Shown in pieces: positions 32,088 to 40,248 of a stretch of DNA of 52,933 nucleotides. The translations under genes were made by a program, and so were the position numbers. The stretch is taken from positions 1 through 52,933 of the forward strand of contig NZ_FNOV01000019.1 in NCBI RefSeq assembly GCF_900107135.1. The letters are read 5' to 3'. The DNA is from Hymenobacter psychrophilus. Its GTDB lineage: Bacteria > Bacteroidota > Bacteroidia > Cytophagales > Hymenobacteraceae. Below the pieces are notes generated by a model. It saw only the letters and a program-made list of their open reading frames with translations. It was not told where the DNA came from and searched no databases. Numbering within the stretch: the first letter of the stretch is position 1; every line of letters starts with the position of its first letter.

Positions 32088-32840
32088 TTAGACCGTTGGC
32101 GGGGCGTAGGGCGTAAACCGGAAATCATACCAGCTACGCACCTCCGCTGGCGTGTGCGCCCCGATATATGGAAAGGCGTGGCCGTCGGCGGGCGCAGTTT
32201 CGACGTAGTAGCGCTGCGCCCCGTCTGGCTGCTGCCACAGGGTCACAGTGCCGTAGCCCTGGCTCTGCTCCGGGGTGGCCCGCTTGCCGGAATGGTAGGC
32301 GTACGAATCGTGCGGGTAGGTGCCCAAGCTCAACTCCACCTGCTCCCACGGGCATTCCCCGCTGCCGCCCATCTCCTCCTCAAACGCAAACCACCGGAGT
32401 AGCCCGCCCTGCGCCACGATGCGCCCCCGGTACTGCGCGGGCTGGGGCTTCATTTCGGCAGCCAAGTCGCTCAGCGTCGCGTACTCGTCGGCCTGGTCAG
32501 TGGCCGTGAAGGGCACCCGCCCCGGAATGCGAAACGGGCCGGGGTGCTGGGCAGTCACGTCCTGTACTTGGTCTACGGTGCCGGCGACGAGTTCAAGAAT
32601 CCGCGGTGCCCCTTCGGCGGGCACTTCCAAGTATAAGAAGTCAGCAAGGTCTTTCCAGTTGCCGACATCGGCCCGCTGCGCGGCATCCTGTTGGTCGGTG
32701 CCGGCAAACTCTTCTATATCATAGAAGCCGTAGAAATCGGACAACTCGCCCCGGACTACAATAAGGCTACCGTCCTCGCGGTGCTGGAAATGGTAAACTG
32801 GCTGGTTGGAAGCAGGCATTTCTGGGCTGGTCTTTTTCAT
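32088..32840 (-). CDS. Hypothetical protein, 250 aa
   Basis: I do not recognise a family. It is an acidic, Trp/Tyr-rich, probably soluble protein with mixed strands and helices (SLIVVRGELSDFYGFYDIEE near the N terminus; WYDFRFTPYAPP at the C terminus). It begins 23 bases after the stop of the 32864-33151 gene, so both are probably read from the shared promoter at 33185-33241. That makes it a member of the ArdC regulon; no function can be given. Confidence 0.65.
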   Translation of the reverse strand: MKKTSPEMPASNQPVYHFQHREDGSLIVVRGELSDFYGFYDIEEFAGTDQQDAAQRADVGNWKDLADFLYLEVPAEGAPRILELVAGTVDQVQDVTAQHPGPFRIPGRVPFTATDQADEYATLSDLAAEMKPQPAQYRGRIVAQGGLLRWFAFEEEMGGSGECPWEQVELSLGTYPHDSYAYHSGKRATPEQSQGYGTVTLWQQPDGAQRYYVETAPADGHAFPYIGAHTPAEVRSWYDFRFTPYAPPTV

Positions 32841-32863
32841 CGGAGTAAGGACTTGGGTAGGGA

Positions 32864-33151
32864 CTAATAGAGGTAGTTGGGGTGAGCGGCTGGGCCTAAC
32901 TCACGGGCTTCTTTTTCAAGCTGAGCGTCTTCCCATTTCTCGCTCTCGGCAATGGCTAGGGCCTTCCACTTCATCAGTTGGGCCGCGTCAGTGGATTTGC
33001 TAATCAGGTCCTCGGCCTTCTGGCGGCGCTCCGGCGTGAAAGCCGGGTGGTTCAGCACGCGCCGTAGGTTGCTGCGGGCTGACTGTACCATCAGCATCAG
33101 GCCAGCATTGGAAAGCGTGGCAACGGGGGCGGGAGTGGGGGCGGTCAGCAT
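32864..33151 (-). CDS. Hypothetical helical protein, 95 aa, behind shared promoter
   Basis: This small, mostly helical protein (MLMVQSARSNLRRVLNHPAF, then RRQKAEDLISKSTDAAQLM) has no known domain. The ATG at 33151 lies 41 bases from the -7 box of shared promoter copy B. It heads a two-gene unit with 32088-32840. Confidence 0.65.
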   Translation of the reverse strand: MLTAPTPAPVATLSNAGLMLMVQSARSNLRRVLNHPAFTPERRQKAEDLISKSTDAAQLMKWKALAIAESEKWEDAQLEKEARELGPAAHPNYLY

Positions 33152-33184
33152 AGAAAGAGGGCTAAAGGGTGAGCAGCTTTGCTA

Positions 33185-33241
33185 TACTTGTTAAACGTAA
33201 ATCATACTTAAATAGATGCATTTTGTACATTTATTTATGCG
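33185..33241 (-). promoter_or_regulatory. Shared promoter module, copy B
   Basis: On the minus strand an AATG, a 19-base spacer and the -7 box TACGTTTA are followed by ACAAGTATA. Upstream is the conserved block AAATGTACAAAATGCAT, which contains the palindromes TGTACA and ATGCAT. It is the same arrangement as copies A, C and D. Confidence 0.7.
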
Positions 33242-33275
33242 TTTTTTATCAGCAGGTTTCTGCGGAACGGGCACG

Positions 33276-33303
33276 AAAAAAGCCGCCCGGTCGGGGGCGG
33301 CTT
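33276..33303 (-). terminator. Terminator after the DUF3846 gene
   Basis: On the minus strand AAGCCGCCC pairs with GGGCGGCTT, followed by TTTTTT. It lies 15 bases past the stop of the 33319-33972 gene. Confidence 0.85.
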
Positions 33304-33318
33304 TCTTACCGGAAGTAA

Positions 33319-33972
33319 CTAGCGCAGCTGCTCGGACTTCATTAGAACAACGGTGCCGACTACTACACCAATCGGGCTGTACTGCTCGGGCGGATAGGTA
33401 TCGAACCAAGCGGCCGTAGCCAGCATATTGAGCGCGGCCCCGCTGTATTTGCCGTTGTCGTCGATTACCAGAATATAGCCGGCAAGCGGGCCGTGCTGGA
33501 AATAGTGAATGTCCAGCGTATCAGCACCGATGAGGGGCCGTAGCTGGTCGAATTTGAAGGTTTTGCCCTTGGTCGGGCGTATCTCGGTCAGGCTCCCATC
33601 CAAACCCAGCACCGTGGCGGTGCCCTCGGCCGGCACCATTGCGGTACGCTGGGCCAACAGGTACTCGCCTAGCTCCCGGACGGTAGAAAATACGCGTTCG
33701 GTGCCCTCGATGCGGAACGGGCCTAAGTAGTAGGCCGGCGTCGTCACCACCTGCCCGCGGGCGGTGACGCCGACCGTCGTTGCCAACAAAGAATCGCCGC
33801 GCTGGGTGACTTGCAGAAACACGGTAGCGGGGAGCTTCTTCCACCATGCGGCCACGGCCAGGTCGGCACCGGCACCGCCGTAGAACATCTGCACATTGGA
33901 CAGATTGAAAAGGTGCGGGCCAACCAGAACGATAGGCTGCGCGGCGGGCTGGGGAACGGGGGTAATTTCCAT
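33319..33972 (-). CDS. DUF3846-domain protein, 217 aa, behind shared promoter
   Basis: Residues about 115-217 match the DUF3846 pattern: TVLGLDGSLTEIRPTKGKTF, then GYILVIDDNGKYSGAALNML and finally PIGVVVGTVVLM. The N-terminal 110 residues are of no known family. DUF3846 proteins are widespread on plasmids and phages, next to ardA/ardC-like genes, and have no proven function. The ATG at 33972 lies 39 bases from the -7 box of promoter copy C. It is a single-gene unit ended by the terminator at 33276. Confidence 0.78.
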   Translation of the reverse strand: MEITPVPQPAAQPIVLVGPHLFNLSNVQMFYGGAGADLAVAAWWKKLPATVFLQVTQRGDSLLATTVGVTARGQVVTTPAYYLGPFRIEGTERVFSTVRELGEYLLAQRTAMVPAEGTATVLGLDGSLTEIRPTKGKTFKFDQLRPLIGADTLDIHYFQHGPLAGYILVIDDNGKYSGAALNMLATAAWFDTYPPEQYSPIGVVVGTVVLMKSEQLR

Positions 33973-34003
33973 ATCAGAAAGGGGTTTAGGTGCGTTTCCT
34001 ACT

Positions 34004-34060
34004 TACTTATTAAACGCAAAACGTACCAAAATAGATGCATTTTATACATTTTTAATGGCG
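34004..34060 (-). promoter_or_regulatory. Shared promoter module, copy C
   Basis: On the minus strand an AATG, a 19-base spacer and the box TGCGTTTA are followed by ATAAGTA. The upstream block AAATGTATAAAATGCAT is conserved. It drives the DUF3846 gene, whose start lies 39 bases away. Confidence 0.7.
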
Positions 34061-34104
34061 TATTTTATACTTCGTTTTCCCCCACTGCCCCCGCTGGAAT
34101 GGGC

Positions 34105-34142
34105 AAAAAAAGAGCGCAACAACCGGGAAGGCTGCTGCGCTC
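34105..34142 (-). terminator. Terminator after the 34196-34618 gene
   Basis: On the minus strand GAGCGCA pairs with TGCGCTC, followed by TTTTTTT. It ends the unit of unknown genes at 34196-35335. Confidence 0.8.
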
Positions 34143-34195
34143 GGTGGCTTGATGGCGGCGGGGCTACTCGTGTAGTATGCACGTCACGCGCTTAG

Positions 34196-34618
34196 TCATC
34201 GCGTAGGGGTGCTGGTAGTGATTGCAACCCCGGCAACGGGCAAGCCCTGCTCGGTGCGGATGCTGCGGCGGGGGCCGCTGGGCAACCTGGGCTCGAACCA
34301 ATCCCGGTAGGCCGTGGTCAGCCGGTCAGCGACGACGGCCAGCCGCTCTGGGCTAAGCTGCCCGGCGTCGGCCGGGGTACGCTTAATCCAGATGTGGCAA
34401 CTGCCGCACCCTACCTGGTAAGCGTCACCCATCAGTTCCCGGATTGCGCCGGCCAGGTCGCGCAAATCATCCTGGTGGCTGTGGGCCTGCACATAGCGGC
34501 GCGCCTGCTCCAGCAGTTGCTTTTCCGCCTTATTGCGGGGTTGCTGCTCAATGGCTAAATATGCCTGCTGCGCAGCGTAGGTAAGGGCGATGGGGGCGAA
34601 TTTCTCGGCTTGGCTCAT
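34196..34618 (-). CDS. Hypothetical protein, 140 aa
   Basis: I do not recognise a family. The N-terminal half is helical (AQQAYLAIEQQPRNKAEKQL); a short CGSCHIWIKR segment near residue 72 holds two cysteines and a histidine that might bind a metal. It is the last gene of a three-gene minus-strand unit with 34675-35010 and 35045-35335. Confidence 0.6.
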   Translation of the reverse strand: MSQAEKFAPIALTYAAQQAYLAIEQQPRNKAEKQLLEQARRYVQAHSHQDDLRDLAGAIRELMGDAYQVGCGSCHIWIKRTPADAGQLSPERLAVVADRLTTAYRDWFEPRLPSGPRRSIRTEQGLPVAGVAITTSTPTR

Positions 34619-34674
34619 CGGGGTACTGGTTAGGGATGAAGAAGCGGCCGGGCTGGTCAGGCCCGGCCGGCGGC

Positions 34675-35010
34675 CTAGCGCTGCGGGGCGCTGGCCAACG
34701 TGCGCGAGAGGTGCAGGACGTGGGCGTTGTGGAAGGCCTCGGCAAACACGCCGCGCCGGTAGTCGCTGGCCAGTTGGCCGACGTCAGCAAATTCGTAGCG
34801 CAGGCCCGTATCACCCAGCGGCACCAAGTATAGGTCAGCCTCCTCGGCATTGAAGCCGCCCACGTTGCGCCCGTCGCTCAGCAGCAGCGAAACGCCGGGC
34901 CGGTGGTCGGGTCCGTCAACGAACGTATAGGTTTCATAAATCAGCCCTACCGCCTTCTCAAAGGGGTAATACACGGCCTCGCCTACGGCTAAATCCTTAT
35001 ATTCTGGCAT
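34675..35010 (-). CDS. Hypothetical protein, 111 aa
   Basis: No known family is recognised. The first 70 residues are beta-rich (GEAVYYPFEKAVGLIYETYT, GVSLLLSDGRNVGGF), like a small barrel, and the last 40 are helical. It has the same operon position and style as the other short unknown proteins of this region, downstream of the ArdC-type gene. Confidence 0.6.
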   Translation of the reverse strand: MPEYKDLAVGEAVYYPFEKAVGLIYETYTFVDGPDHRPGVSLLLSDGRNVGGFNAEEADLYLVPLGDTGLRYEFADVGQLASDYRRGVFAEAFHNAHVLHLSRTLASAPQR

Positions 35011-35044
35011 GGGTAGGTAGCATAAGATGGAAAAGAGAAGGAAA

Positions 35045-35335
35045 TCATACGAGAAGCAAGGCGTATTGGCCTCCCTGCTCCTCGCGGGTCATGCGCAGGC
35101 CCTCGCGGGCTATTGCCCGGGTCGCCCGAACCAGCTTTAGCAGCGCCTCGTACGCCTCGGGCGTGTCTATTTCCATCATCAGGCGCTCGGCTACCTCCTC
35201 GGTCAGCACCTCGCTGTTGATGCCCTTGCCAAGCTGCTGCATCATTACCTCCACGTCGGCGATGGCGGCTATTATCCGGTTGCGGTACTGGTTCCAACTG
35301 GGGTGCCGAATGGTGGGGGCTTCGCTGGCTTTCAT
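35045..35335 (-). CDS. Hypothetical helical protein, 96 aa
   Basis: The protein is almost all helix (NRIIAAIADVEVMMQQLGKG, then EALLKLVRATRAIAREGLRM), with no membrane segment and no known domain. It lies 34 bases upstream of the next minus-strand gene. Read-through from ArdC (35433) past the hairpin at 35394-35421 is possible. Confidence 0.6.
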   Translation of the reverse strand: MKASEAPTIRHPSWNQYRNRIIAAIADVEVMMQQLGKGINSEVLTEEVAERLMMEIDTPEAYEALLKLVRATRAIAREGLRMTREEQGGQYALLLV

Positions 35336-35346
35336 CAGGAAAGAGA

Positions 35347-35387
35347 CTAGAATTAGAGCTAGGGCTAGAATTATGGCTAGGGCTAGG
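35347..35387. repeat. Short GGCTAG/GAATTAG repeats
   Basis: A run of CTAG units 6-12 bases apart (CTAGAATTAGAGCTAGGGCT and similar) lies just upstream of the 35045-35335 gene. It may have arisen by slippage; no function is evident. Confidence 0.4.
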
Positions 35388-35393
35388 AGCTTT

Positions 35394-35421
35394 GGGGTAG
35401 CAGCGGCTTTGCTGCTACCCC
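35394..35421. terminator. Terminator hairpin after the ArdC-type gene
   Basis: GGGGTAGCAGC (35394-35404) pairs perfectly with GCTGCTACCCC (35411-35421) around GGCTTT. It lies 11 bases past the stop of the ArdC-type gene on the minus strand; the T-run is poor, so termination may be partial. Confidence 0.65.
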
Positions 35422-35432
35422 AGCCCTGAGAG

Positions 35433-36488
35433 CTAAGCGGCGGCTAGCCAGCTCAACTCAGCGGCGGCGTACTCGCGGCCGATGGCGTCAAGTTCGGGCG
35501 CTGCCTCGCTCGTGGCGGCCACCATCACCGCGCCGGGCTCCGGCAGCTGCAGCTGCTCGGCGGGCTGCTCTTGAGCCTGCGGCTCGTCCGGCTCGGTGGT
35601 GTGACCCAGAATGAGCTCGGCGGCTTTCTGGGCCTTGCTAGCGGCTTTTATGACTAGCTGCTTATCATTTTTCAGCCGCTCCAACCAGCTTTGGATATAG
35701 GCCACGGCGTTTTCCTCGGTCTGCTCGGTCGCAATGCCGGCGGCGGCACTCAGGAACGAAGCGCCCATTTCGGCGGTCAACTCCTCGCGGGCATAGCTCA
35801 GGCTTTGCTTGCCTTCGCCGGCGGTCAGGTCGGCGCGGTCAAGGCGGGCCTTGTGGCCGGTGCTGTGGGTCAACTCGTGGAAAAGCGTTTGGTAGTAGCC
35901 TTCCGACGTGGTGAACGTCTCCGGCTTGGGCATATTCACAAAGTCCAGCGAAGGGGAGTAGTAGGCGCGCTGATGCAGGTGTTGAATAGCGGGCTTACCG
36001 TCCCACGCCTCCACAATGCCTTCGGCTACCTCGCTGGGGGTAAATTCGCGCTTCTCCACTTTGGGCAAATCAAACGCAATGCCTTCGATATCCTCCACCG
36101 AAAACACGGTGTAATACTTTAGAAAGGGCATTTTCTCCTCTTTGCCGGTTTGCTTGTTCTCGCGGGTGGAAACGTTGTAGTACACCACCTGATGGCCTTT
36201 GGCACCCTTACGGACATTACCGCCCATTTCGAGGGCCTGCTTGAACGTCATGAAAAACGGCAGGGCACCGCTGAAATGCAGCAAAAACAGGTTGATACCA
36301 CTATAAACGCGGCCGGTGGCGTAGTTGCGGGGCAAGCCATAAACCGCGTTCCACGGCTTGCGCCACGGAATGATGCCGCCTTCGAGGGACGAAATGATGC
36401 GGTCGGTCACAATCTGGTACACGTCGGGGCGGGCGGTGGTGGCCTTGCTGGTGGCTTTCTTGGCGGCGGCTTTCGTGGTCTTTTTCAT
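35433..36488 (-). CDS. ardC: ArdC-type antirestriction protein (ssDNA-binding and zincin-like domains), 351 aa
   Basis: After a basic Lys/Ala/Thr-rich N terminus comes the ArdC N domain (VYQIVTDRIISSLEGGIIPW, then GLPRNYATGRVYSGINLFLL). The zincin-like metallopeptidase domain has HELTHSTGH near residue 205 and EELTAEMGAS further on, giving a complete zinc site. ArdC of plasmid pSa binds single-stranded DNA and protects incoming plasmid DNA from restriction. The ATG at 36488 is 40 bases from the -7 box of promoter copy D. It is the best-understood member of the shared-promoter regulon. Confidence 0.92.
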   Translation of the reverse strand: MKKTTKAAAKKATSKATTARPDVYQIVTDRIISSLEGGIIPWRKPWNAVYGLPRNYATGRVYSGINLFLLHFSGALPFFMTFKQALEMGGNVRKGAKGHQVVYYNVSTRENKQTGKEEKMPFLKYYTVFSVEDIEGIAFDLPKVEKREFTPSEVAEGIVEAWDGKPAIQHLHQRAYYSPSLDFVNMPKPETFTTSEGYYQTLFHELTHSTGHKARLDRADLTAGEGKQSLSYAREELTAEMGASFLSAAAGIATEQTEENAVAYIQSWLERLKNDKQLVIKAASKAQKAAELILGHTTEPDEPQAQEQPAEQLQLPEPGAVMVAATSEAAPELDAIGREYAAAELSWLAAA

Positions 36489-36520
36489 GATAAGCGGTTG
36501 CTGTTGTATGTGTTGTTATA

Positions 36521-36577
36521 TACTTATTAAACGCAAATCATGCCCTTACTGTTGCATTATGTACATTTATTAATGCG
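36521..36577 (-). promoter_or_regulatory. Shared promoter module, copy D (ardC promoter)
   Basis: On the minus strand an AATG, a 19-base spacer and the box TGCGTTTA are followed by ATAAGTATA. The upstream block AAATGTACATAATGCA is conserved. A TTTTTCCCCCACTGCCCC motif lies 24 bases beyond it (36601-36619). Confidence 0.7.
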
Positions 36578-36700
36578 CATTTTGCATAGATTTATGCCAC
36601 CTTTTTCCCCCACTGCCCCAATCGTTTCCCGATTTCGTTTGGGCAGCATTAGGCCACTAATTCTGGTATTCGGGCGGGAGGGAAAAAGCGGGCCTGCATT

Positions 36701-36799
36701 CGTAACGACCAGCGGGAGTGAAGTCAGCAGGCTTGCGTAGCGGCCGGAAAGCGGGTCAGTAGTCGTAACGACCAACGGCAGTGGAGCCAGCAGACTTGC
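36701..36799. repeat. Two 36-bp imperfect direct repeats, 63 bp apart
   Basis: Repeat copies at 36701-36736 and 36764-36799 begin CGTAACGACCA and end CTTGC, with about five differences. The second copy is flanked by CCGGAAAGC and GCTTTCCGG, which could close it in a hairpin. Possible roles are a recombination or resolution site, or a binding site for a plasmid protein. Confidence 0.6.
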
Positions 36800-36840
36800 T
36801 TTCCGGCGTGGCCCGTTGCGTGAGGGATAGGAAGGGTTTA

Positions 36841-36900
36841 GTCCGAAGGACCGAAGGCGTAGCCGCAGCCCTGGATAGCCCGGCCCGAAGGGACACGCCC
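36841..36900. other. Dyad-rich segment, possible structured RNA or DNA element
   Basis: It contains several short dyads, such as GTCC-gaa-GGAC and GGGacacgCCC, within a G+C-rich stretch (TAGCCCGGCCCGAAGGGACA). I have the impression that similar sequence recurs in Bacteroidetes mobile DNA, but cannot check. No open frame explains it. Confidence 0.35.
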
Positions 36901-37022
36901 AACTGCTGAATCTTTGGCTTATAAAAGCTATTAGTTAGCTGCTTTTAGCACCGCTGCTACTATTGAAAAACTGCTCTCACGGCTTAGAAACGGGAAACTA
37001 GTGGCAACGATAACGAATGAAC

Positions 37023-37080
37023 CCGCCCCGGTTCTCAGGCCGGCACAAAAAAGCCGCCCTGAGAACCGGGGCGGCTTTTC
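37023..37080. terminator. Strong terminator after the primase gene
   Basis: A 17-base perfect stem (37023-37039 with 37058-37074) closes a loop. On the minus strand an alternative stem, AAGCCGCC with GGCGGCTT, is followed by TTTTTT, which terminates transcription coming from the primase. Confidence 0.85.
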
Positions 37081-37135
37081 TTGATCGGCATGAAAACGCC
37101 GAACCCGGCGCGGTGGACGGGCGCAAAGCGCCCGG

Positions 37136-39733
37136 CTACCGGGTGATTTCCTGGGTACGCTGCGGCTGGGCCATTTCGTAGCCCTTGCTGATTTCGCGGC
37201 GCTCGGCCCGGTCGCTGCTGTGCTCAATCACACTGCTGCCCTGCTGGCTGGCCACGGCATCGAGCGTTTGGCTGATTCGGGCAATTTCGGGCTGGTCGGT
37301 TCGGTACGAAACCTTCATCTCCGAGTGGCGGATGCCCTGCCCATCAGTCGTACTCTGAATATCGCCGGTCTTCGCGCCGCTGCCGGCCACGGCTTCTTTC
37401 ACGGCTTCGGCTTGGCCGCGGGCACCCGGCGCGGGCGCAACCTCGTCCACCTTGATAACGACCTGCTTCTCGTCGCCCTGCGGCGCGGGTACTGCTTCGG
37501 CGGCCCGGTGCCCCGGCGACCCCTCGGCTGCCGGCGTGGCCGATGCCTGGTCCATGGTCCGGTCGCGGTTGTGGGGCTGAATGGCGGCGGCCTCGGCGAC
37601 TACCTGGCGCGCTGCACGGTCGGCCTCGCTCTCGCTGACGCTAACGCCGGCATATACTTCCTGGCCGGCCTCGGCCCGGGCGTTGGTGTTCGTAATGATG
37701 GCGTGGATGATGGCAATATCGGGCTGGTCGTTACGATAGGTCATATCGAACTCCGCGCGGCGGATGCCCTGCTCGTCAATCGTACTGCGGATTTCGCTCG
37801 TCTTGTAGCTGTACGAGCTGTTATCCAGCACCTCCTTCCAAGCCTCGGCGCGGCCGGTGGTGTTGGGGGCAACTTCGTCAATCTTCCACGTCGCGGTTTT
37901 CTCCTCAGCGGCCGGCACGGTGGCTAGCGCCGGGGCTGGGTTTCGTTCGGCGTAGCGCGCCCGGTCACGGTTTTCCTGCTGCTCGGTTTCATCCACCTTG
38001 CGGCCGGTGGGGGCGGGGTTATCGTTGATGTACTCTTTCAGCAAAACCAACCCCGCATCGCGGGCATGCACAAACTGCGCGGTGTGCGCGGCGGCTTCCT
38101 GCTCGGACTGGTAGGAGCGGAACGGGCGCGGGTCCGGCTCCGCGCCGGCACTGGCGACGGCCGCGCCCAGCACGGCTTGATTGAATCGGCGGTCGTCCGC
38201 CTCGCGCTGCTCTTGCGCTGCCGGGGTGTTCTCGCGGCGCTGCTGCTCCTGCTGGCGCGCCAGTTGGCGCTGCTCCTGCTCCTGGCGGTGCTGCTCGGCA
38301 AGACGCTGCTGGCGCTCCACTTCGCGCTGCTGCTCGTCGCGCTGGGCCTGGGCGCGGATTTGCTCGGCATTCAGGCCCTGCCGGGTCAGTTCCAGGTCCC
38401 GGTTCCAGTCCTTCGCTACGGGGTAGTCTACGCGCAGAAACGTCTCCTGCTGGCGCTCCGGCTCCGGGCGTAGCTGTTCGCGCTGCCGGTATAGCTCGTG
38501 GGTCAGCACTTCCAACTGCGCGGTGTCGGCCTTGGCCACCGACAACCGCAGCACCGTCTCGCGGTCGGAACTGCGCTGCACCTCCAGGGCAATGGTGGGT
38601 CCGGCTTCCTGGGTGCCGTTCATCTGGCTCACCCGGTCGCTAAGCTGCTGCACCTGCTGCGCGCCGGCTTCGGCCGAGTCGTGGTGATAAGTCACTTTCA
38701 AGCCCGTATGGTACTTGTCGCTGGTGGCGTGCCACTCCACCGGCCGCGTTGGCTCTTTGTAAGCTTCCTGCTCGGCCACGGGCACCAGCGGCCGGGCCGG
38801 GTGCAGCTCGTTCAGGTAGTTCATGTTGAACTGCCGCCCCCCGGCGTCACGGTCGTTGGCCAAGACGACCTCCCGGGGCTCCTGCTTGTCAATCACCCGC
38901 TGAATCAGGGCTACCTGGGCCTCGGTCGGTGTGCCGCTGGTGGCAATGTAAATGGTGTTTTTCTGGTCCTGACCACTTTTCAGCTGGTGGTGGGACAACG
39001 AATCAATGGCCGATTCGCTGACGATGATGCGCTCCACCTGGGTGCCTTTCCCCTCGGTAGGGTGGGATACCCAAATGCCGTTTTTAGGCAATGGGAGCAG
39101 GTTTTTATAGTGCTCGTTCTTCTGCTCGACGCTGGCCAGCCCCTCGGCGTTGTATAAGGGAAAGGCCGTGTTCTTATGCTCGTTCTGCTGCGCGGTGAAG
39201 ATGCGGCCCTGAAAGGCCGGGCTGTCGATGGTCTGGTCCTCGATGCCCCGGCCGTGCAGGTACGTGCGGTCGGTCAGTTCCCGCTTCACGCCCAGCACCT
39301 CGGAAATCAGCCGTGTCCGGCGGTCTTCCTCGGCCTGGCGCTCGTGGTCGGGGTTGCCAACGGGCAACGCGTTCAGCCGGGTCACGTCGGCGGCCGGGGC
39401 ATAGGCACGAGTTGGGGCAGGCCCGTCATTCAGATACTCGCGTAGCTGCTGGCGGACCTGCCCCAAATTCAGCCCGTGGCCATCACCGCCCCGGGTTTTC
39501 GCAAAATCAATGACGCTGCCCTTGTCCCGGTCGTCGCCGGTATTGAGGTACACCTGATGGTCGTCTTTGCGCGTGACGATGAGCACCTCCCCGTCTTTTT
39601 CGAGTTGGTGCCAGTCGCCGCGCTTGCCTTCCTTTTTTATCTGGTAGCCCTGCCGCTCGGCGTAGTCTACGAGGTCAATATCACGCTTGAACCGGTCAAG
39701 CTCATTGGGGTCGTTCTCACGGGGTGCATTCAT
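37136..39733 (-). CDS. Toprim-domain primase-like protein with duplicated C-terminal domain, 865 aa
   Basis: Residues about 15-100 resemble a CHC2-type primase N domain that has lost its cysteines (DYAERQGYQIKKEGKRGDWH). The Toprim domain follows, with the glutamate in ERIIVSESAIDSLSH and the Asp pair in VVLANDRDAGG (residues about 235-300). A long Gln/Arg/Glu coiled-coil region (about 450-520) comes next. Two related C-terminal segments (residues about 613-703 and 758-847) both read DEVAP...AEA(V/W)...; the second matches the zeta toxin C terminus. Conjugative primases prime the complementary strand in the recipient and can be transported with the DNA. It lies alone between a terminator and an unknown gene. 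Confidence 0.85.
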   Translation of the reverse strand: MNAPRENDPNELDRFKRDIDLVDYAERQGYQIKKEGKRGDWHQLEKDGEVLIVTRKDDHQVYLNTGDDRDKGSVIDFAKTRGGDGHGLNLGQVRQQLREYLNDGPAPTRAYAPAADVTRLNALPVGNPDHERQAEEDRRTRLISEVLGVKRELTDRTYLHGRGIEDQTIDSPAFQGRIFTAQQNEHKNTAFPLYNAEGLASVEQKNEHYKNLLPLPKNGIWVSHPTEGKGTQVERIIVSESAIDSLSHHQLKSGQDQKNTIYIATSGTPTEAQVALIQRVIDKQEPREVVLANDRDAGGRQFNMNYLNELHPARPLVPVAEQEAYKEPTRPVEWHATSDKYHTGLKVTYHHDSAEAGAQQVQQLSDRVSQMNGTQEAGPTIALEVQRSSDRETVLRLSVAKADTAQLEVLTHELYRQREQLRPEPERQQETFLRVDYPVAKDWNRDLELTRQGLNAEQIRAQAQRDEQQREVERQQRLAEQHRQEQEQRQLARQQEQQRRENTPAAQEQREADDRRFNQAVLGAAVASAGAEPDPRPFRSYQSEQEAAAHTAQFVHARDAGLVLLKEYINDNPAPTGRKVDETEQQENRDRARYAERNPAPALATVPAAEEKTATWKIDEVAPNTTGRAEAWKEVLDNSSYSYKTSEIRSTIDEQGIRRAEFDMTYRNDQPDIAIIHAIITNTNARAEAGQEVYAGVSVSESEADRAARQVVAEAAAIQPHNRDRTMDQASATPAAEGSPGHRAAEAVPAPQGDEKQVVIKVDEVAPAPGARGQAEAVKEAVAGSGAKTGDIQSTTDGQGIRHSEMKVSYRTDQPEIARISQTLDAVASQQGSSVIEHSSDRAERREISKGYEMAQPQRTQEITR

Positions 39734-39837
39734 CGCGGGTAGCTTACTGGTGGTCTTAAATGACCAGTAGCTCCGGGCGGGGAAAGAAAAGCGGTGAGAA
39801 GTACCGCTCGGCTACCAGGAAGGCTATCCGGTCGTGG

Positions 39838-40248
39838 TTACGGGGTAGGGGATTCCGCGCCGCCCGTGGGGGCTTCGGATTCGGGAAGGGGAGGATTGCC
39901 ACTGTCAAAGCATTTGAGCTGCTGCTGAAAAGTGGTCAGGGCTTCAACCGTGGGAAACAGGAAGCGGGGACTCTGGCTGTTGGGGGGGATGCGGATTACC
40001 TCCGTATCGACGGCCAGGCTGCGGAGCAGGCGCTGCAGTAAGCGCGGCTCTTCGCGTTTGAGGGAGCTGTTTTTCAGGCCCACGATGCTGGTGTAGGGAA
40101 GCTCGTGCTGTTCGCAGAACGACTTCAACTCCCCTTTGGCCAGCATCAACAGGCGGAACTGGGCGTAGCGGATGGCGTCGGCATAGGGGACGGAAAGCTT
40201 TAGGTCGGGGAAGCCCAGCGGGGCCGAAATGTGTGGAGATGGTACCAT
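39838..40248 (-). CDS. Hypothetical protein, possible DNA-binding, 136 aa
   Basis: The ATG at 40248 (MVPSPHISAPLGFPDLKLSV) is chosen over an upstream frame with no promoter. The central part has a helix-turn-helix look (ELKSFCEQHELPYTSIVGLK), so it may be a regulator. It is transcribed divergently from the tra operon, with the phased AGAA repeats in between, and could control that operon. No family is recognised. Confidence 0.55.
   Translation of the reverse strand: MVPSPHISAPLGFPDLKLSVPYADAIRYAQFRLLMLAKGELKSFCEQHELPYTSIVGLKNSSLKREEPRLLQRLLRSLAVDTEVIRIPPNSQSPRFLFPTVEALTTFQQQLKCFDSGNPPLPESEAPTGGAESPTP

Larger units (their letters stand above)
36578..37022. other. Non-coding region between primase terminator and ardC promoter
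   Basis: No gene is seen. The region holds one copy of the CCCCCACTGCCCC motif (36601-36619), a pair of 36-bp direct repeats (36701-36799) and a G+C-rich dyad-containing segment (36841-36900). The remainder shows nothing clear. Confidence 0.5.
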
